64,000 nt of DNA from Persicaria tinctoria (Eukaryota > Streptophyta > Magnoliopsida > Caryophyllales > Polygonaceae). Made by a program: the position numbers and the translations under genes. Location: the NCBI GenBank assembly GCA_037127255.1, contig JBANSL010000012.1:33223115-33287114 (forward strand), in the 5' to 3' direction. Under the pieces are notes generated by a model, which saw nothing but the letters and a program-made list of their open reading frames with translations, did no database searches and was not told where the DNA came from. This document shows, piece after piece, positions 22,407 to 33,639 of this stretch (positions are counted from its first letter, which is position 1; each line of letters begins with the position of its first letter).

Positions 22407-25400
22407 CTAATAGGGCAGGGGACGACCACCATCACGACGGCAGTAAGCTCTATATCGTGCAATCCTCGCCGCAAATTGCTCTTCCCAACCGTTGACCGTG
22501 CGATCGTGATGCCGTCTCCATGTAATGTAGATTGGAGGTAGAGGCGAACCAGGCAACAACCAAATCTGTGAATAAAAGGTGAATATTGACATTAGAAGAG
22601 AGAAACAAAACATTAACAAATTAATGAATAAGAAATATGAAACGTACCGGAACGAAGTGGTTGTTGTTGCCGACTAAAGCTATTCCATCTAACTCCTCAT
22701 AGGCCGATACTCATGGGCCCCTGGTGGCATACAGAGGTAGGCACAACATCGGCATCATCTGTGACAAAATCACCAAAGGACGCTAGTGAAGCGTGGCAAA
22801 CTCCTCGCCCATGATCGGAGTCTCCATCCAATACGTAGCATCACGACACGTGCTGAAATAGTTGACCCTCATGATGAGCTCATCTAAGGCAGGATAGTAA
22901 TGGTACCGGTCTGTGCACTTTGCTAGGTCTGATCGGATCAGTGGGAATGTGCTGAACCCGATCGAACTGTCGCAACACACGGTCCGGCATATACGGCTCC
23001 TCATCGAACAGCCAACGGATGATGCCCCTATATCGAGACAAACTCAGATGTCCATCAAAATCCAATTGCCTACCAAAGGGCATGAAATCGATCTGCAACC
23101 TAATAGAAATTGTTAAGACGACTCAAACTTTAAAAATCTATTTTATTGTCTCACAAATGTACGTGCGAAAGTAAAATGTTTTCGTACCTCATCAACAGTC
23201 ATCTCATCCAGACTCCGCCGCATAACATCCAGTCGCTCAATGTGAGGCCTATCATCCCGGGACACCGTAGAGGTCCAAGGCGTCGCCGTCTGGACGTACC
23301 TCACCCCATGTCGCGGATCCCAAGATAGCCTCCGATCGAGCGTCATGCCAACCTTGAACACCGGAAAATACAGCCAAATCCACACCTATAATGGAACAAT
23401 ACTATCAGCGACATAGTCATTGTACCTTAATTATAAAACTGGAAAAATTACATAATCAGATAACGAATGACTTAGCAGCAACAGTCGCGTACAACCGTCC
23501 ATGTCTTTGGCGAACTCCCTAGTCGCCTCGCCCAATCCTCGGTACAAGCACGCCAAGACCCCTGCCGCTATAGATAGTTGTGGAACTTGCGCTACATCCA
23601 TAAGGCGAAGAAGCACCTCTCGACGCATTATTGCGCCCGACTTGTCGATAAGCAGCGTCGCAGACCCAATAATCTCCATCGCAACAACCACGATGCACTC
23701 CATATCATACTCAAGTGGGACGCCATCTCGCACCCTTTGTCGCATCGGTTCTATCTTCTGAAGGAGGGTCGCAACAGTCGGGCCTCCATGGCCGAATGCG
23801 CTCTCCCGCTATGCCTGGGTCAAGTCGTACAAGTCCCCAACCCGCTCCCTCCCGGCCATCACGTCATCCACATGAATACACTCCTCCCTGTCCAAACCAT
23901 ACCCAAGTATGAAGAAGACAACGTGCAATGTGATAGTGATCTCTCCCCATGCAAAGTGGAAATTGTTCGTCTCGGGATGTCAGTGCTCAACAAATGCACT
24001 GATCAGACTGTGATCCACATGATCCCACTCAAAATCTCGCAGCTCCCAGAGGCCACTATCACGCACTACAGGAAACCATGAATCCCGACCATCCACCTCC
24101 AACAGCGCCTCAACCCGGCCCAGCCACTGTCCCCGTCTCTGCACACGCGCACCCCTCCGCAAGGCTTCCTCCTCCCGTCTCCATACGGCATGTGCAATGT
24201 GTGCCTCGTAATCTCTCATGAGTGAAACGGTATGAGGCCCCCCTGGCCATTCGGGTTGACCTACCCTAGAGCCGCTAGTCTCGCCATGCCGCCTAGCACC
24301 CCCTGCACTACTACTCTCGCCACGTTGTCTCCGCCTCCGCTGCACACCACGGACCGAGGCATGTGCCGCCTGATCTCCTCCCATGTCCTGACCACGATCG
24401 CCAGATGGCCCATAAAGTGGATCGTGAAGGTCCACACCAACTGCAGGCTCAACTCGCTGCACCTCTGCCGCATGAGTCGAAACATCTGGAGGCCCCCGAA
24501 CATCAGTAGGCGGCGCCGACTTGCTCATCTGTCCTAGTACATCCACCTCCTGACTCCCAGCAATCGGCTCAGGCTCGGAGCTCCTAAGTGTCGCCGTTGG
24601 TGCCACATGCTGACTCTCAGGCGTCATCGCCCCACCCGTAGATACTAACGGTGTGAACGACGTAAAATCTATATGTCCGATGACCCATGGCTCCTGATCT
24701 CCCGCTCGAGCACGACTCGTCCCAACACCACGGCTCGTCCCAACACCCACATCTCCGACCAGAGGTGCCGAGTCGTCATACGAGTTCAGTTGATCGCTCT
24801 GAAACGCGGTTCCAAAGTACTCATGATATCCATCGTGCTGAGTCTGCTACTGCTCACCCACTCGCTCCGCTCCAGCCTGCGGTTCTGGGTCTCTCCGTAG
24901 GTACTCCTGCATAATCTCCAAAGCCACCTCTCGGGTAGACTCATCCGTCGGCTGCACCACTAGGTCATCGGTGCGGTCAGTCATCATATCCATCTCAATC
25001 TGCAACAGACTCTGATATGTCTCTATAGACGACTGTGACGTCTGCCCCAATCCGTCACTATGGTCAATACCTGATTGACTCGCTGGCTCAACCCTAGTAT
25101 CCGCACATACCGCCTAACTATCCCTATCCATAGGATCCTCTACATCCTCCAACGTCTGTCTCTCCCTAGCGGCAGCCGTCCTGGCATATTGCAGAACCAC
25201 CTTATCTCCTAACCCCCTCGATAATGTGGTCTGTGTACCGTAAAAAATATTTGTTGAAATCATATCGCTCAAATATGATACTTTTTATTTGTTACACACA
25301 TTACTACATCGTATAACTTACCAAATGTTGCAAGATTTACCTACACCTAATTAGTGATTTCAACTTAATACTATTGTTTCCTAACAAAACAGAAAACATA

Positions 25401-25741
25401 CTTATTCGATTTCAATTTCCCTACACCTAGTAAATGATTTCAACTATCGTTTATTAACAACACGAAAAACAATAATTAAGCGATTTCAACATACCTGAGG
25501 TTGTGGCGAGCCATCTGTCCTCCTCCTTCTCCTCCTAAGTGCGGCCAGACGAGCGGACTCATGTCTTTGAATAGTCGGATCCGGCTACATTATATATAAC
25601 AATAATACGTTAACACTATCTCATTCCGCTTAAAAATAATGTGATTCGATTTTCATATTGTTTCGTTGTTACCTGTAACGGATGTCTTCGAAAAGGACCG
25701 GCACCATGAGATGCATCTCTTCCACGGATGTGTTTCACCAT
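22407..25741 (-). pseudogene. Plant mobile domain (MAIN/MAIL-like) gene, decayed
   Basis: Starts at an ATG at 25741 (MVKHIRGRD). Exons inferred from splice sites are 25741-25673, 25584-25495 and 25230 onward. A low-complexity linker covers about 24750-24150. The PMD domain runs from about 24080 to 22870: ISAFVEH..HPETNNFHFAWGEITITL; IGSATLLIDKSGAIM; VLACLYRGLGEATREFAKDMDGC; VWIWLYFPVF; EPYMPDRVLRQFDRVQ. The C-terminal end is near 22407. Stops interrupt it at several places (for example near 25095, 24850, 23990 and 23815), several where Trp or Gln codons are expected. Cellular MAIN/MAIL1 proteins act in gene silencing; the transposon version's role is unknown. Confidence 0.75.
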
Positions 25742-25948
25742 CTCAAGACTCGGGTACAATGTGGGGGTATAAATAGGGGACGAGAGAAACGACGGAACCA
25801 AAGGTCGGGCTCGGAAAGCAAGACAAGAATTGGAATCGGAGAAGAGTCGGAAATTGTGTCGGGGAATGGGGCCCACAAGCCTATTTATAATGGGCCCCAT
25901 CCACTGTAACAAACCACAGCATACTGTTGCCTTAACGGTAAAAAAACT

Positions 25949-26181
25949 CACCGCATACCTATGCGGTGGGTTTTTTAAAATTTAACAAACCCACCGCATA
26001 AGTATGCGGTGGGTTTCAGATATCTTGAAACCAATCGGATTTCGGCATAACGGACTCTGTTATACCCTAACCCACCGCATGTATATGCGGTGGGTCGGCA
26101 TACGGTCAACGCACCCACCGCATACCTATGCGGTGGGTGAGAGGAAAATGTGATTAAGCCACCGCATAGGTATGCGGTGGC
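25949..26181. repeat. Right subterminal palindrome cluster
   Basis: Five copies of the same palindrome as at 21844-22080, at 25949, 25990, 26071, 26113 and 26158. Arms are perfect over 7-10 bp. Spacers vary (acct, aagt, gtat, aggt) while the arms are kept, as expected if pairing or a dyad site is selected. Confidence 0.85.
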
Positions 26182-26237
26182 TTTGCGGTGTAAATAGTAA
26201 AAATTAGCGGTGAATTTATCATCACCCGTTTGAAATC

Positions 26238-27462
26238 AACCATTGCGCTTTAAAGGTGGGATTTCATACCCAAAAACCGAGAGGGGCCGTTGGAATCTCC
26301 GAGATAAGTCCCTTGTACCTGTCCTATGGCCTAAGTCGTAAAATCCATTTATCATACAAACAGTAAAGTTTCCAAAATCATACATAAAGGTAGCCACGGC
26401 GGAGCCGGGTCAAAACATGATCCAAATATATATGTAAGTCCAAACCGTTATTACTTTAGTGTAGTCGGAGTCTCAACTCTCTCTTTCCACCATGTTAGTC
26501 CCCGCGGTCATGGAGTCAAATCAACATCATTACACATATAGGACATACCTAAAAAAATACAGGGCGTTGAATCAGGCCCACCCACAGGACTAGGTCCTAC
26601 TGTAATCATACCATATACGCTATTCCTAATAAAGATGCTTCTATATGCAAGGCGGAATATAAACACACTAACATGTCCCTAAGATCAAGTGCATAATAAC
26701 AATAAGGCCTTAACACACAATATCAAATGGTATATCCCTCTCCTACCTCCGCCCCTTTCCCGATATGACAGAGACTAGCCAGCTCATGAATGCATTCCAT
26801 TCCATTATAATTGAATCGGCCCGCATGCCCAACCCGTAATCACATGTAAAGCTCGCATGCAAATCTCGTAATAATGCTCATAATATAAATAAAGGTGGTG
26901 CCATATGACTCGAATGACTCCGGACGAGACTCGATGACATGGGTCATCCTATGACCCTAGCAAAGACTCTAGATACTTTACAGATAACGATCGTTCTCTT
27001 TTCAAACGCATAAAGAAGATGGATGCTCATTCATAAGTGCAAATCCTAAACATGATACTACATGGCATGCTCTTATGCATAAGCAACACCTAGTATATCG
27101 TATGATTACATGCACATGGGAATCAATCTGATTAAGCTCTAGGAACTTACCTGGCGGTGCAGAACAACAAAGTAGCAATCATACAATTTAGGATCACCCA
27201 GTAATCACAATGAGAATATAAGTCTATCTATTCAAACATACAAGCACACACATTTCCATACAAGTTCACGCAATGAATATTCCATCATCATGTTGCCAAC
27301 TCATCCCATATTTCATCTCAAGGTCTCAATATAACTCATCAAATACCATCTCAACTCATCATCTCAACATCTCATCATGCTTTCACTTATCGCCATATCA
27401 TATAACAACATTGAAATACCCCAAATTGTTTCTGGGATATTTCTTTAAATAATATTACTCCC
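26238..27462 (-). repeat. LTR-retrotransposon-derived noncoding DNA
   Basis: No gene. The minus-strand reading contains phrases typical of plant LTR and 3' regions (gcaccgccaggtaagttcctag at about 27140-27165; a gccgtggctacc phrase at 26390). It joins the 21600-21799 flank across the Mutator-like element. Boundaries unknown. Confidence 0.35.
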
Positions 27463-27785
27463 TTAGTGCTCGTTTGGATTGGTTTGAAAAACCCAGGAAG
27501 TTGAATAACCCAGGAAGTTGGATAGAATATCTGCGTTTGGTTAAAATTTTTCATCTCCAAAAACCTAGGAATTGAAATTCTCATGAATTTAACTTCCCGT
27601 GAAATACAGGAATTGAAATTACCAAGGAGGTACATAGTAAGTCAACTTCCACCCTTTTCTTACTAATAAAAATCCCTTATTTATCTCACTATATCAAATC
27701 CACCATTATTTTATTTTTCAACCAAACATGTTTCATAAAATCCCAGAAAGTGTAATTTATGGGAAGTAGACTTCTAGGAATTAAA
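27463..27785. mobile_element. Possible MITE
   Basis: About 320 bp, AT-rich. Near one end it reads gctcgtttggattgg and gcgtttggtt; near the other caaccaaacatg. That is the inverted cgtttggttg / caaccaaac signature common in small plant elements. No clear target duplication was found, so the superfamily is open. Confidence 0.35.
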
Positions 27786-28190
27786 TCCCTAAGCAGTCGC
27801 CTTGCGCCGTCGAGCCACTGCCTTTGCCGCCGAGACCCATGCAGTGCAGACGAGCCCTGCCGCCTTCGTCGCCGATTGCCATCCCTGTCCGGGCCGTCGC
27901 GGATTTCCGCCACCATTGCCGCCCGAGCCACGAGCCACGAGCCACCACCGCACCCGCCTCCGGTCTGCCGCCTATGTTGTAGCCGGCCACCACTGCTCGA
28001 GCGCCACCCAAATCGCCGCTTGCAACCGCCGCCGAGAAGCTCGTCCTGTCCTCTGTACGTGAATTCAAGAAGAAAGCAAAAGGGGATTTTAATCTCTTTT
28101 GATTAAATTACATAAATCTCACTTGTTTTTATTTTATTTCCGCTTCTGGCCCTAAGTTAATTACGGAGTATTTATTAAGTTAAGTGGGTA
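27786..28190 (+). repeat. GC-rich leader-like sequence shared with the 52.8-kb Copia
   Basis: GC-rich Ala/Pro/Arg-coding low-complexity stretch (27790-28050), then gaagaaagca..ttttaatctctttt and tttattaagttaa (28060-28185). The second part resembles 53660-53785 in the leader of the Copia element. Open frames on both strands overlap and match nothing I recognise. Confidence 0.5.
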
Positions 28191-29031
28191 ATATTTCTAA
28201 ACGGTTCGATTCTTGCCCGTTTCAGCGGCACCAAGAAATCTCGAAGCACTCACGCCGGATCCCGCTCCCCGTGGAATTCATATTGGTATATAATATTTAA
28301 CTTTATAGAATTAATTCAATTTCAAATTGAGTTAATAAAGTTAATTTCATAAAATATCAATATTAATATTATTATTTCCGTTGGATTCACTAGGTGCTAA
28401 AATCTCGCCTGGTTGTCGTCAGCTAATCATCGAATGTCGTCAGCTGATCATCGAAAGTCAAGGCAAGTGATTTCGTTCAATCTCGTTCGATAAATTGCAT
28501 ACCCGTCTACTTGATGTAATTTATCTTTTGAATCATAAATTGGCATGAGTTAAATTAATTAATGGGAAATTATTAAATAAATTATAGTGATATGCAGATT
28601 AAATGTGATTGTTTGTTTATAACACGAGATAAGTAAAGGTTGCCCATTTTCTTCTTCCTAAAGTGCATGATATTCTGCTTGTTTCTTTCATGCAAACTAA
28701 TGGCATGTGATAGTAAGATCATTTGAATTATTCATGCTTGTTCCTGTTTGATTTAATGTCGTTATTGTGATCACCTAGTATAAACTGTTTATGTATGATA
28801 AGATAGGCACCATGTGATGCTTAGTTTGATATGTGAAAATGCGCACCACGTGATGCGAGTGGCCATAGGCCTTTGGCAAGTTATGCAGTAGACTGACTTG
28901 CAAGTTGTGCTTTGTTAAGCCACCGCCTCACAAGGTTTCATGAAACACCATCCCAGAATGCATTCTCTGTGTGGTGGTAAAACAACGATCTGATGTAGGT
29001 CGTGGTCCTTGTTAAAGGTCCGACCGGTACC
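28191..29031. other. Noncoding, probably retroelement-derived
   Basis: No frame of note. It contains a tandem agctgatcatcgaa-type duplication (28420-28455) and LTR-like text. Ends at the hAT target duplication acgtagta (29032-29039). Confidence 0.35.
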
Positions 29032-29039
29032 ACGTAGTA

Positions 29040-30058
29040 CAGGCCCATGCCTAAGCATGTTCAGGTGGATCAATGGAACAGGGCCCCTAAATTTTTAGGG
29101 CCCAGTAATTCAGGAGTACCCAAAATGTAATTAAAAAAAAAGTCTTTCCGTAAATGTACTGAAAATTCGCAATAGCCCAGTGGCATAAGCACTTGCGCGT
29201 GCCTCTTGAATCCCAGGTTCGAATCCCCACAGCCCCCTATGTAGAATTTTGTACTTCTTTTATCTTTATTTTTCATACACCGAAACTAAGGGCCAATTGG
29301 GGCCTTTTACTTTTTATTTGGCCTATTCATTTTTATTTGGTAGTTTTGTTACTTTTGATATGGATTATTTATTTAACATTATTTATATTGTTTAAAATAG
29401 CTTGAATTTTACTTAAATACCATATAAGTTTTATTAACCCTATTTGGATTATTATATAGCTTATAATTATATTTTAACCTTAATATAATTAAATAGCAGA
29501 TGTTACAAAGTATTTTATTTTAAATACATTATAAATTATGCTAATCAAATACTTTAAATGTTTATATTTATAAACATAATTGATTTGGAATTCAAACAAA
29601 CTCATAATCTACTTTAAAGTGAATTAAAGTAGTTTTTATCTTTAAATTTTAAAACTTGTTGTGAGTATATTTTTCGCAAGAAGATAAATAATTCTCCAAA
29701 TAAACTCGGGGTTATTTGCCTCATACAATAATATTTTTTAAACTTACAACACACTTAATGAAATTATTTGAATGTCTAAAATGTAAAAAGCAAAGTTAAA
29801 GAAAAATACATAAAACTATATATATGTATGTACTTTTGAGAACCACCCAAATCATTTTTAGGTAAAAAAAAGTGTTTAAAAACAATAAATGACAATTTTA
29901 TTCCTAAAAAATTGATAAATTTAATCTAAAATTCTATAAATATAGTAGTATTTTAATTAAATATGAATAATTATAAATTTAGTAAAAAATTTAATAATGA
30001 ATTAATATGATCAATTTTAATTTAAAACAGGGCCCCCAAAATGATCGGCACGGCTCTG
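29040..30058. mobile_element. Non-autonomous hAT element with internal SINE head
   Basis: 1019 bp, flanked by the 8-bp duplication acgtagta (29032-29039 and 30059-30066). The inverted ends are CAGGCCCATGCC on the left and CAGAGCCGTGCC on the right (9 of 12 match). The interior is strongly AT-rich with no transposase. Secondary cagggccc motifs lie just inside each end (about 29073 and 30028). Confidence 0.8.
29173..29275 (+). mobile_element. tRNA-derived SINE head
   Basis: RNA polymerase III promoter elements at tRNA spacing: A-box-like tagcccagtgg (29173-29183) and a perfect B box ggttcgaatcc (29216-29226). No anticodon stem or CCA-ready acceptor stem is apparent, so it is not a tRNA gene. 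The SINE tail is not defined. It lies within the hAT element. Confidence 0.6.
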
Positions 30059-30066
30059 ACGTAGTA

Positions 30067-32559
30067 TTATTATTATCATTGTTATTATTATTGTGATTAT
30101 TATCGACTGTTAAATATGTGATCATTTCAGTTATTATACTTATCTGTATCGAGTATAATTTCTTTTCTTATCTTATAATCGATCGTTATGATCATCCGAG
30201 TCATGTGTGAATTTTTACCCTTTTCATTCAGTTTCTACTATAAATATTTGTGTCTTTCCCTTAGCCTATGACATACCATTTTATGGTCACTGTAAGGTTA
30301 AAGTCTGAACATTTTCCCTATCATTTGCTAGTCTTAATTGTACTAACCATCCTATTTATTGGATGGCTGGTGTCCTTCGTTCTCACGAAACACCAGACCA
30401 TATTTCACAGGTCTAGTGCAAGCAGCGGAGCAGGACAGAGTTGAAGGGCGGACTATCATTTATTGAATATTTTACTACAAGTTTTGAACCTCTAAAAGTT
30501 TTCGCATCGCTACTTTAATTTCAGCTGTTTTGGAAGTTATTCATACTTTATGGTGTTGGTATTTTTATGTTATTCTAAACTAATAAATGTTATTGACTTC
30601 CGCCTATTTTATTGTATTTAAATTACCATCTTGTTTATGGGAGCATGGTTCCATGTCCCTATAAACCTCAGGTGAATTCAAAGACATTAAAGTATGCGGA
30701 TTCACTGGCGCTGCAACACTCCCTTGGAATAAAAAAGAGGGTGTTAAAAACATATAGTAACATGTATCATCACCTTATATATTGATCATATTCCTACCTT
30801 TATATTTAAGAACATATCATAATTTATATATCACAGCACCCTATAACACTCCTCATAATCAACATATAACACATCAATTCCTACCTTTATATTTAAGAAC
30901 ATATCATATTCCTACCTTTATATTTAAGAACATATCATAATTCATACACACATACAAGTTAGACAAGTAAGACAATTTCCCAAGATTTCTCAAAACTCTC
31001 TTAAAACCTCAAGTTAAATCGAATCACCCTTCAAGATATTTTTCTGAAACCATACTTGACCCAAAATCCAATCACAAAGCATCACCTTTGCAAATCGACT
31101 CGTTTCTCGTTTTATCAAAGTAATCCCGACAAGGTTAAGGTCTTTCCCAAAAATCCTACTTTTAATTGTATCAAAGTAACCCCGACAAGCTCGGTCTGCT
31201 TCTTCCTTCTTCAATCTCGGGGTCTGTCTTTTCTCGGAAAACCGAGAGCTCCGTCGGAGGCTTGATCCGCACTTGCTCGACCTATGACGTAGAAAGGGAG
31301 CTTAAAGGATGGGCTTTACGGTGTCTTTGAGGGAAAGGAGGAGAAGGGAGTGCTCACCAGTTGCGTGGACGGAAAACAGGGGAGGCAAGGAAGAAGGATG
31401 GTCGCTCAACGACTTCGGGGCTCTGGTCGGCGGTTCGGGCGCGCTCAGACGTCAGGGGAACTGGATGTTGGACTGCTGCTCGGAGGAAGAAACTATTGGC
31501 GGTTGTGCTTGGCTTCAACTTCATCGGGCTCGCTAGGCTCGAAATGGAAAATAGAGGAGGGGTTGTGGTGGTGTCGACGGTGGTGGTCGGAACCCGAATT
31601 CCGGTACGGAGCTCCGAGGAAACAACTAAGGTTGTTCGGGGTTGTGTTTGTGGGTGTTGAGGGAGTCATGGGTTTCTTTGTTTCAACATGAAGAAGGGGG
31701 GGAGGGTTTCAAGGTCTGAGTTTTGGCATAGGGGATTTTGGTCCTTTGAGAGCAATTGAAAGTGAAAAAAGAAGTAATACAAGGTGTTGCAGGCAAAGGA
31801 TGTGGTGTGGATTGGTTTTGGATTCCAATTTTTGAGAGGAGGTGTTGCTGCATTTCGACAAATAAGAGAGGGGAAAATTTGGTCTCACTAGTCACTACTG
31901 TTGTTTGTTGCTGGGTTGGGGAAGCAAACAAATGCATTCAAGAGGAAGGAGTTCACTGCCGAGATGAGGGGTAGAAGTGGTCCCAGAATCACAAATCCAA
32001 AATACCCAAAAATAAATCCCAAAACCCGCTCTCTCGATCTTATCCTGACTCGATCAAAATAAACATTAAAATTTTCCAATCCAAACTTTAATAATGAAAT
32101 CCGAACATCATTTTTCGATTCTCGACATATGAAAGCGGGAAGAAAAATCTATTTTGTATAAATTTCAAATTTTGGCCGGAATCCACTTTAAGGATTTTAA
32201 AATACGATTTTTAAGGTGAAAACCAGGATTTTCAAATATCCGAATTTTTCGGATATTTGAAATTATTATTATAAAACCCAAGGCCTTTACATTATTATTA
32301 TAATGATCTAAGGGTAACGGGTGGGGTTCGGGCAAGAATACCTCTACCAGTGAGAATGAAAGAAGCAATTTGATTGGTCTAAGATATGTTTTAATTGGTC
32401 CATGTCAATTAAAAAATTCGAGCAAAAAAATCGCTTCCCGCACCTGCCCAACTCGGAAATGCGAGACAAACTCGCAGAATATCGTCTCTCCACGCGTGTG
32501 GTGGACGCGCCTGCTACATTAGCATAAAAGCTCCCCCGTGTTGAACATGAGATTCAAAC
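30067..32559. other. Noncoding, no gene recognised
   Basis: Retroelement-like phrases lie at 30250-30480 and around 30700 (acactccc..gggtgtt). Short direct repeats of cctttatatttaagaacatatca lie at 30797-30935. Two diverged copies of a segment with cccgacaag and atcaaagtaa lie at 31100-31195. A GC-rich part (31300-31700) has overlapping frames in all phases and no domain. Confidence 0.35.
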
Positions 32560-32639
32560 CCGACTTTAATGCACAACCCACAATCCTTCAACCATTGTAC
32601 CAAACAACTCTTCTTGTCTATTAAATGCCTCAATTAAAA

Positions 32640-32905
32640 CCAATACTCTTTGACTTAAAGCCACCACTCTAATTATAATCGCGTTCCCTATATACACAAT
32701 AAATACTTCGTCGGATCCAACGTTGTATGTGGTGGTGTATTTGCCCAAGGAAAAAGGAACCTGACGTTGTAACAATGTCGGATTTAACGTTGTTACAATG
32801 TCGGATTCGACGTCATAGCTTGGCACCCCAACGAGCTCTGTCGGGCTTAGCAACGTCCATTTGGACGTTGTATGCCCAGTAAGTCAGCAACCCCTATAAA
32901 AAGGG
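32640..32905 (+). promoter_or_regulatory. Putative promoter with ACGTTG dyads and TATA box
   Basis: Several copies of aacgttgt/acaatgtcgg (about 32717-32815) and a palindrome caacgtcca-tt-tggacgttg (32852-32871) precede cctataaaaaggg (about 32893-32905). An ATG follows at 32959. The layout is promoter-like, and the dyads recall the subterminal palindromes of the first PMD element though the sequence differs. Confidence 0.4.
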
Positions 32906-32958
32906 ATGAGGACCGCATTTGTAAATGCAACACAACAATTCCACATTTTTATTCCTTC

Positions 32959-33390
32959 AATGGAGCCGGTTATAACAGAACATAACAGATCACCCCCCCC
33001 CCCCCGCGCATTGATTTTGTAATCAAATGGGTTCGATACCTAATGCCCCCGGAGGAGTCCGACTGTGCTTGCTGCAGTCTATAATAAAGTGGTATTCATC
33101 TTTGCAAGCTCTTTCGGATCGAGTGTGAAACTGATAATCACATTGTCGCACCCTTGCAGTTCGGGTGTGTGTACTGCAATCGTTTTCATCAGGGCATTCC
33201 TAGAGTGTATGAGTGGAGGGTTAGAGGCCTTCTCCTTCAACGTATTTGTTCATTCCTCCCCGATTTAAGCAGACATGACCATGTTTATGTAGCTCAATAT
33301 GCAGGGATACTTGTGAGGGAAACAAATATGAAGGTCCGAAGCTTCGCATTCAACGAGTTAAAGATTGAACTCATTCTGAAGACAAATTAA
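32959..33390 (+). pseudogene. Unrecognised small gene next to the second PMD copy
   Basis: An ATG about 55 bp after the TATA box opens a short frame (MEPVITEHN) that ends soon after a poly-C tract (32993-33005). A second coherent block, possibly a second exon after cccttgcag (33158), encodes FGCVYCNRFHQG, WRVRGLLLQRI and VYVAQYAGILVRETNMKVRSF and ends at a TAA at 33388. A CXXC pair is present. I do not recognise the family. It converges on the PMD pseudogene at 33640 and may belong to the same element. Confidence 0.3.
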
Positions 33391-33639
33391 GTAGAGCCTG
33401 GTCAATTGTAAAAAAAAAAATTATGTTGTTATCCGTAGTGTATTTCTTTGTTTTAGTAATCTTGATGTGTTATCTAATCGTTATCTATGAATTGAAGCAT
33501 TTGCTTGTGATTGTTTATTGTTGTCAATAAGTAGAAACCATAAAAAACAATAATGCAAGCAACACGAACTACACAAATAAAGTATACCCACCAAATACTA
33601 ATTGTATGTCATAAACAAACAAAATATAATGTATCTACT

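Larger units (their letters stand above)
21800..26227 (-). mobile_element. Mutator-like element carrying a plant mobile domain gene
   Basis: 4.4-kb element flanked by direct repeats gtttgaaatc (21790-21799 and 26228-26237; 9-10 bp, as for Mutator). The inverted ends align imperfectly over about 65 bp: GGGGCAAATAAATACCGCTA on the left against GGGTGATGATAAATTCACCG on the right, then a shared tttttactattt. No mudrA-type transposase is seen; the only gene is the PMD pseudogene. PMD genes are known passengers of Mutator-like elements. The insertion lies about 330 bp upstream of the RPL10A promoter region. Confidence 0.8.

Noticed and set aside
23501..24914. Plus-strand ORFs of 65-167 codons
   Set aside because: Antisense shadows of the PMD pseudogene on the minus strand.
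29173..29226. tRNA gene
   Set aside because: Only A- and B-box motifs; no cloverleaf or anticodon arm; fits a SINE head.
31309..31691. Overlapping GC-rich ORFs
   Set aside because: Open in all three plus frames, no domain or splice logic; likely composition.
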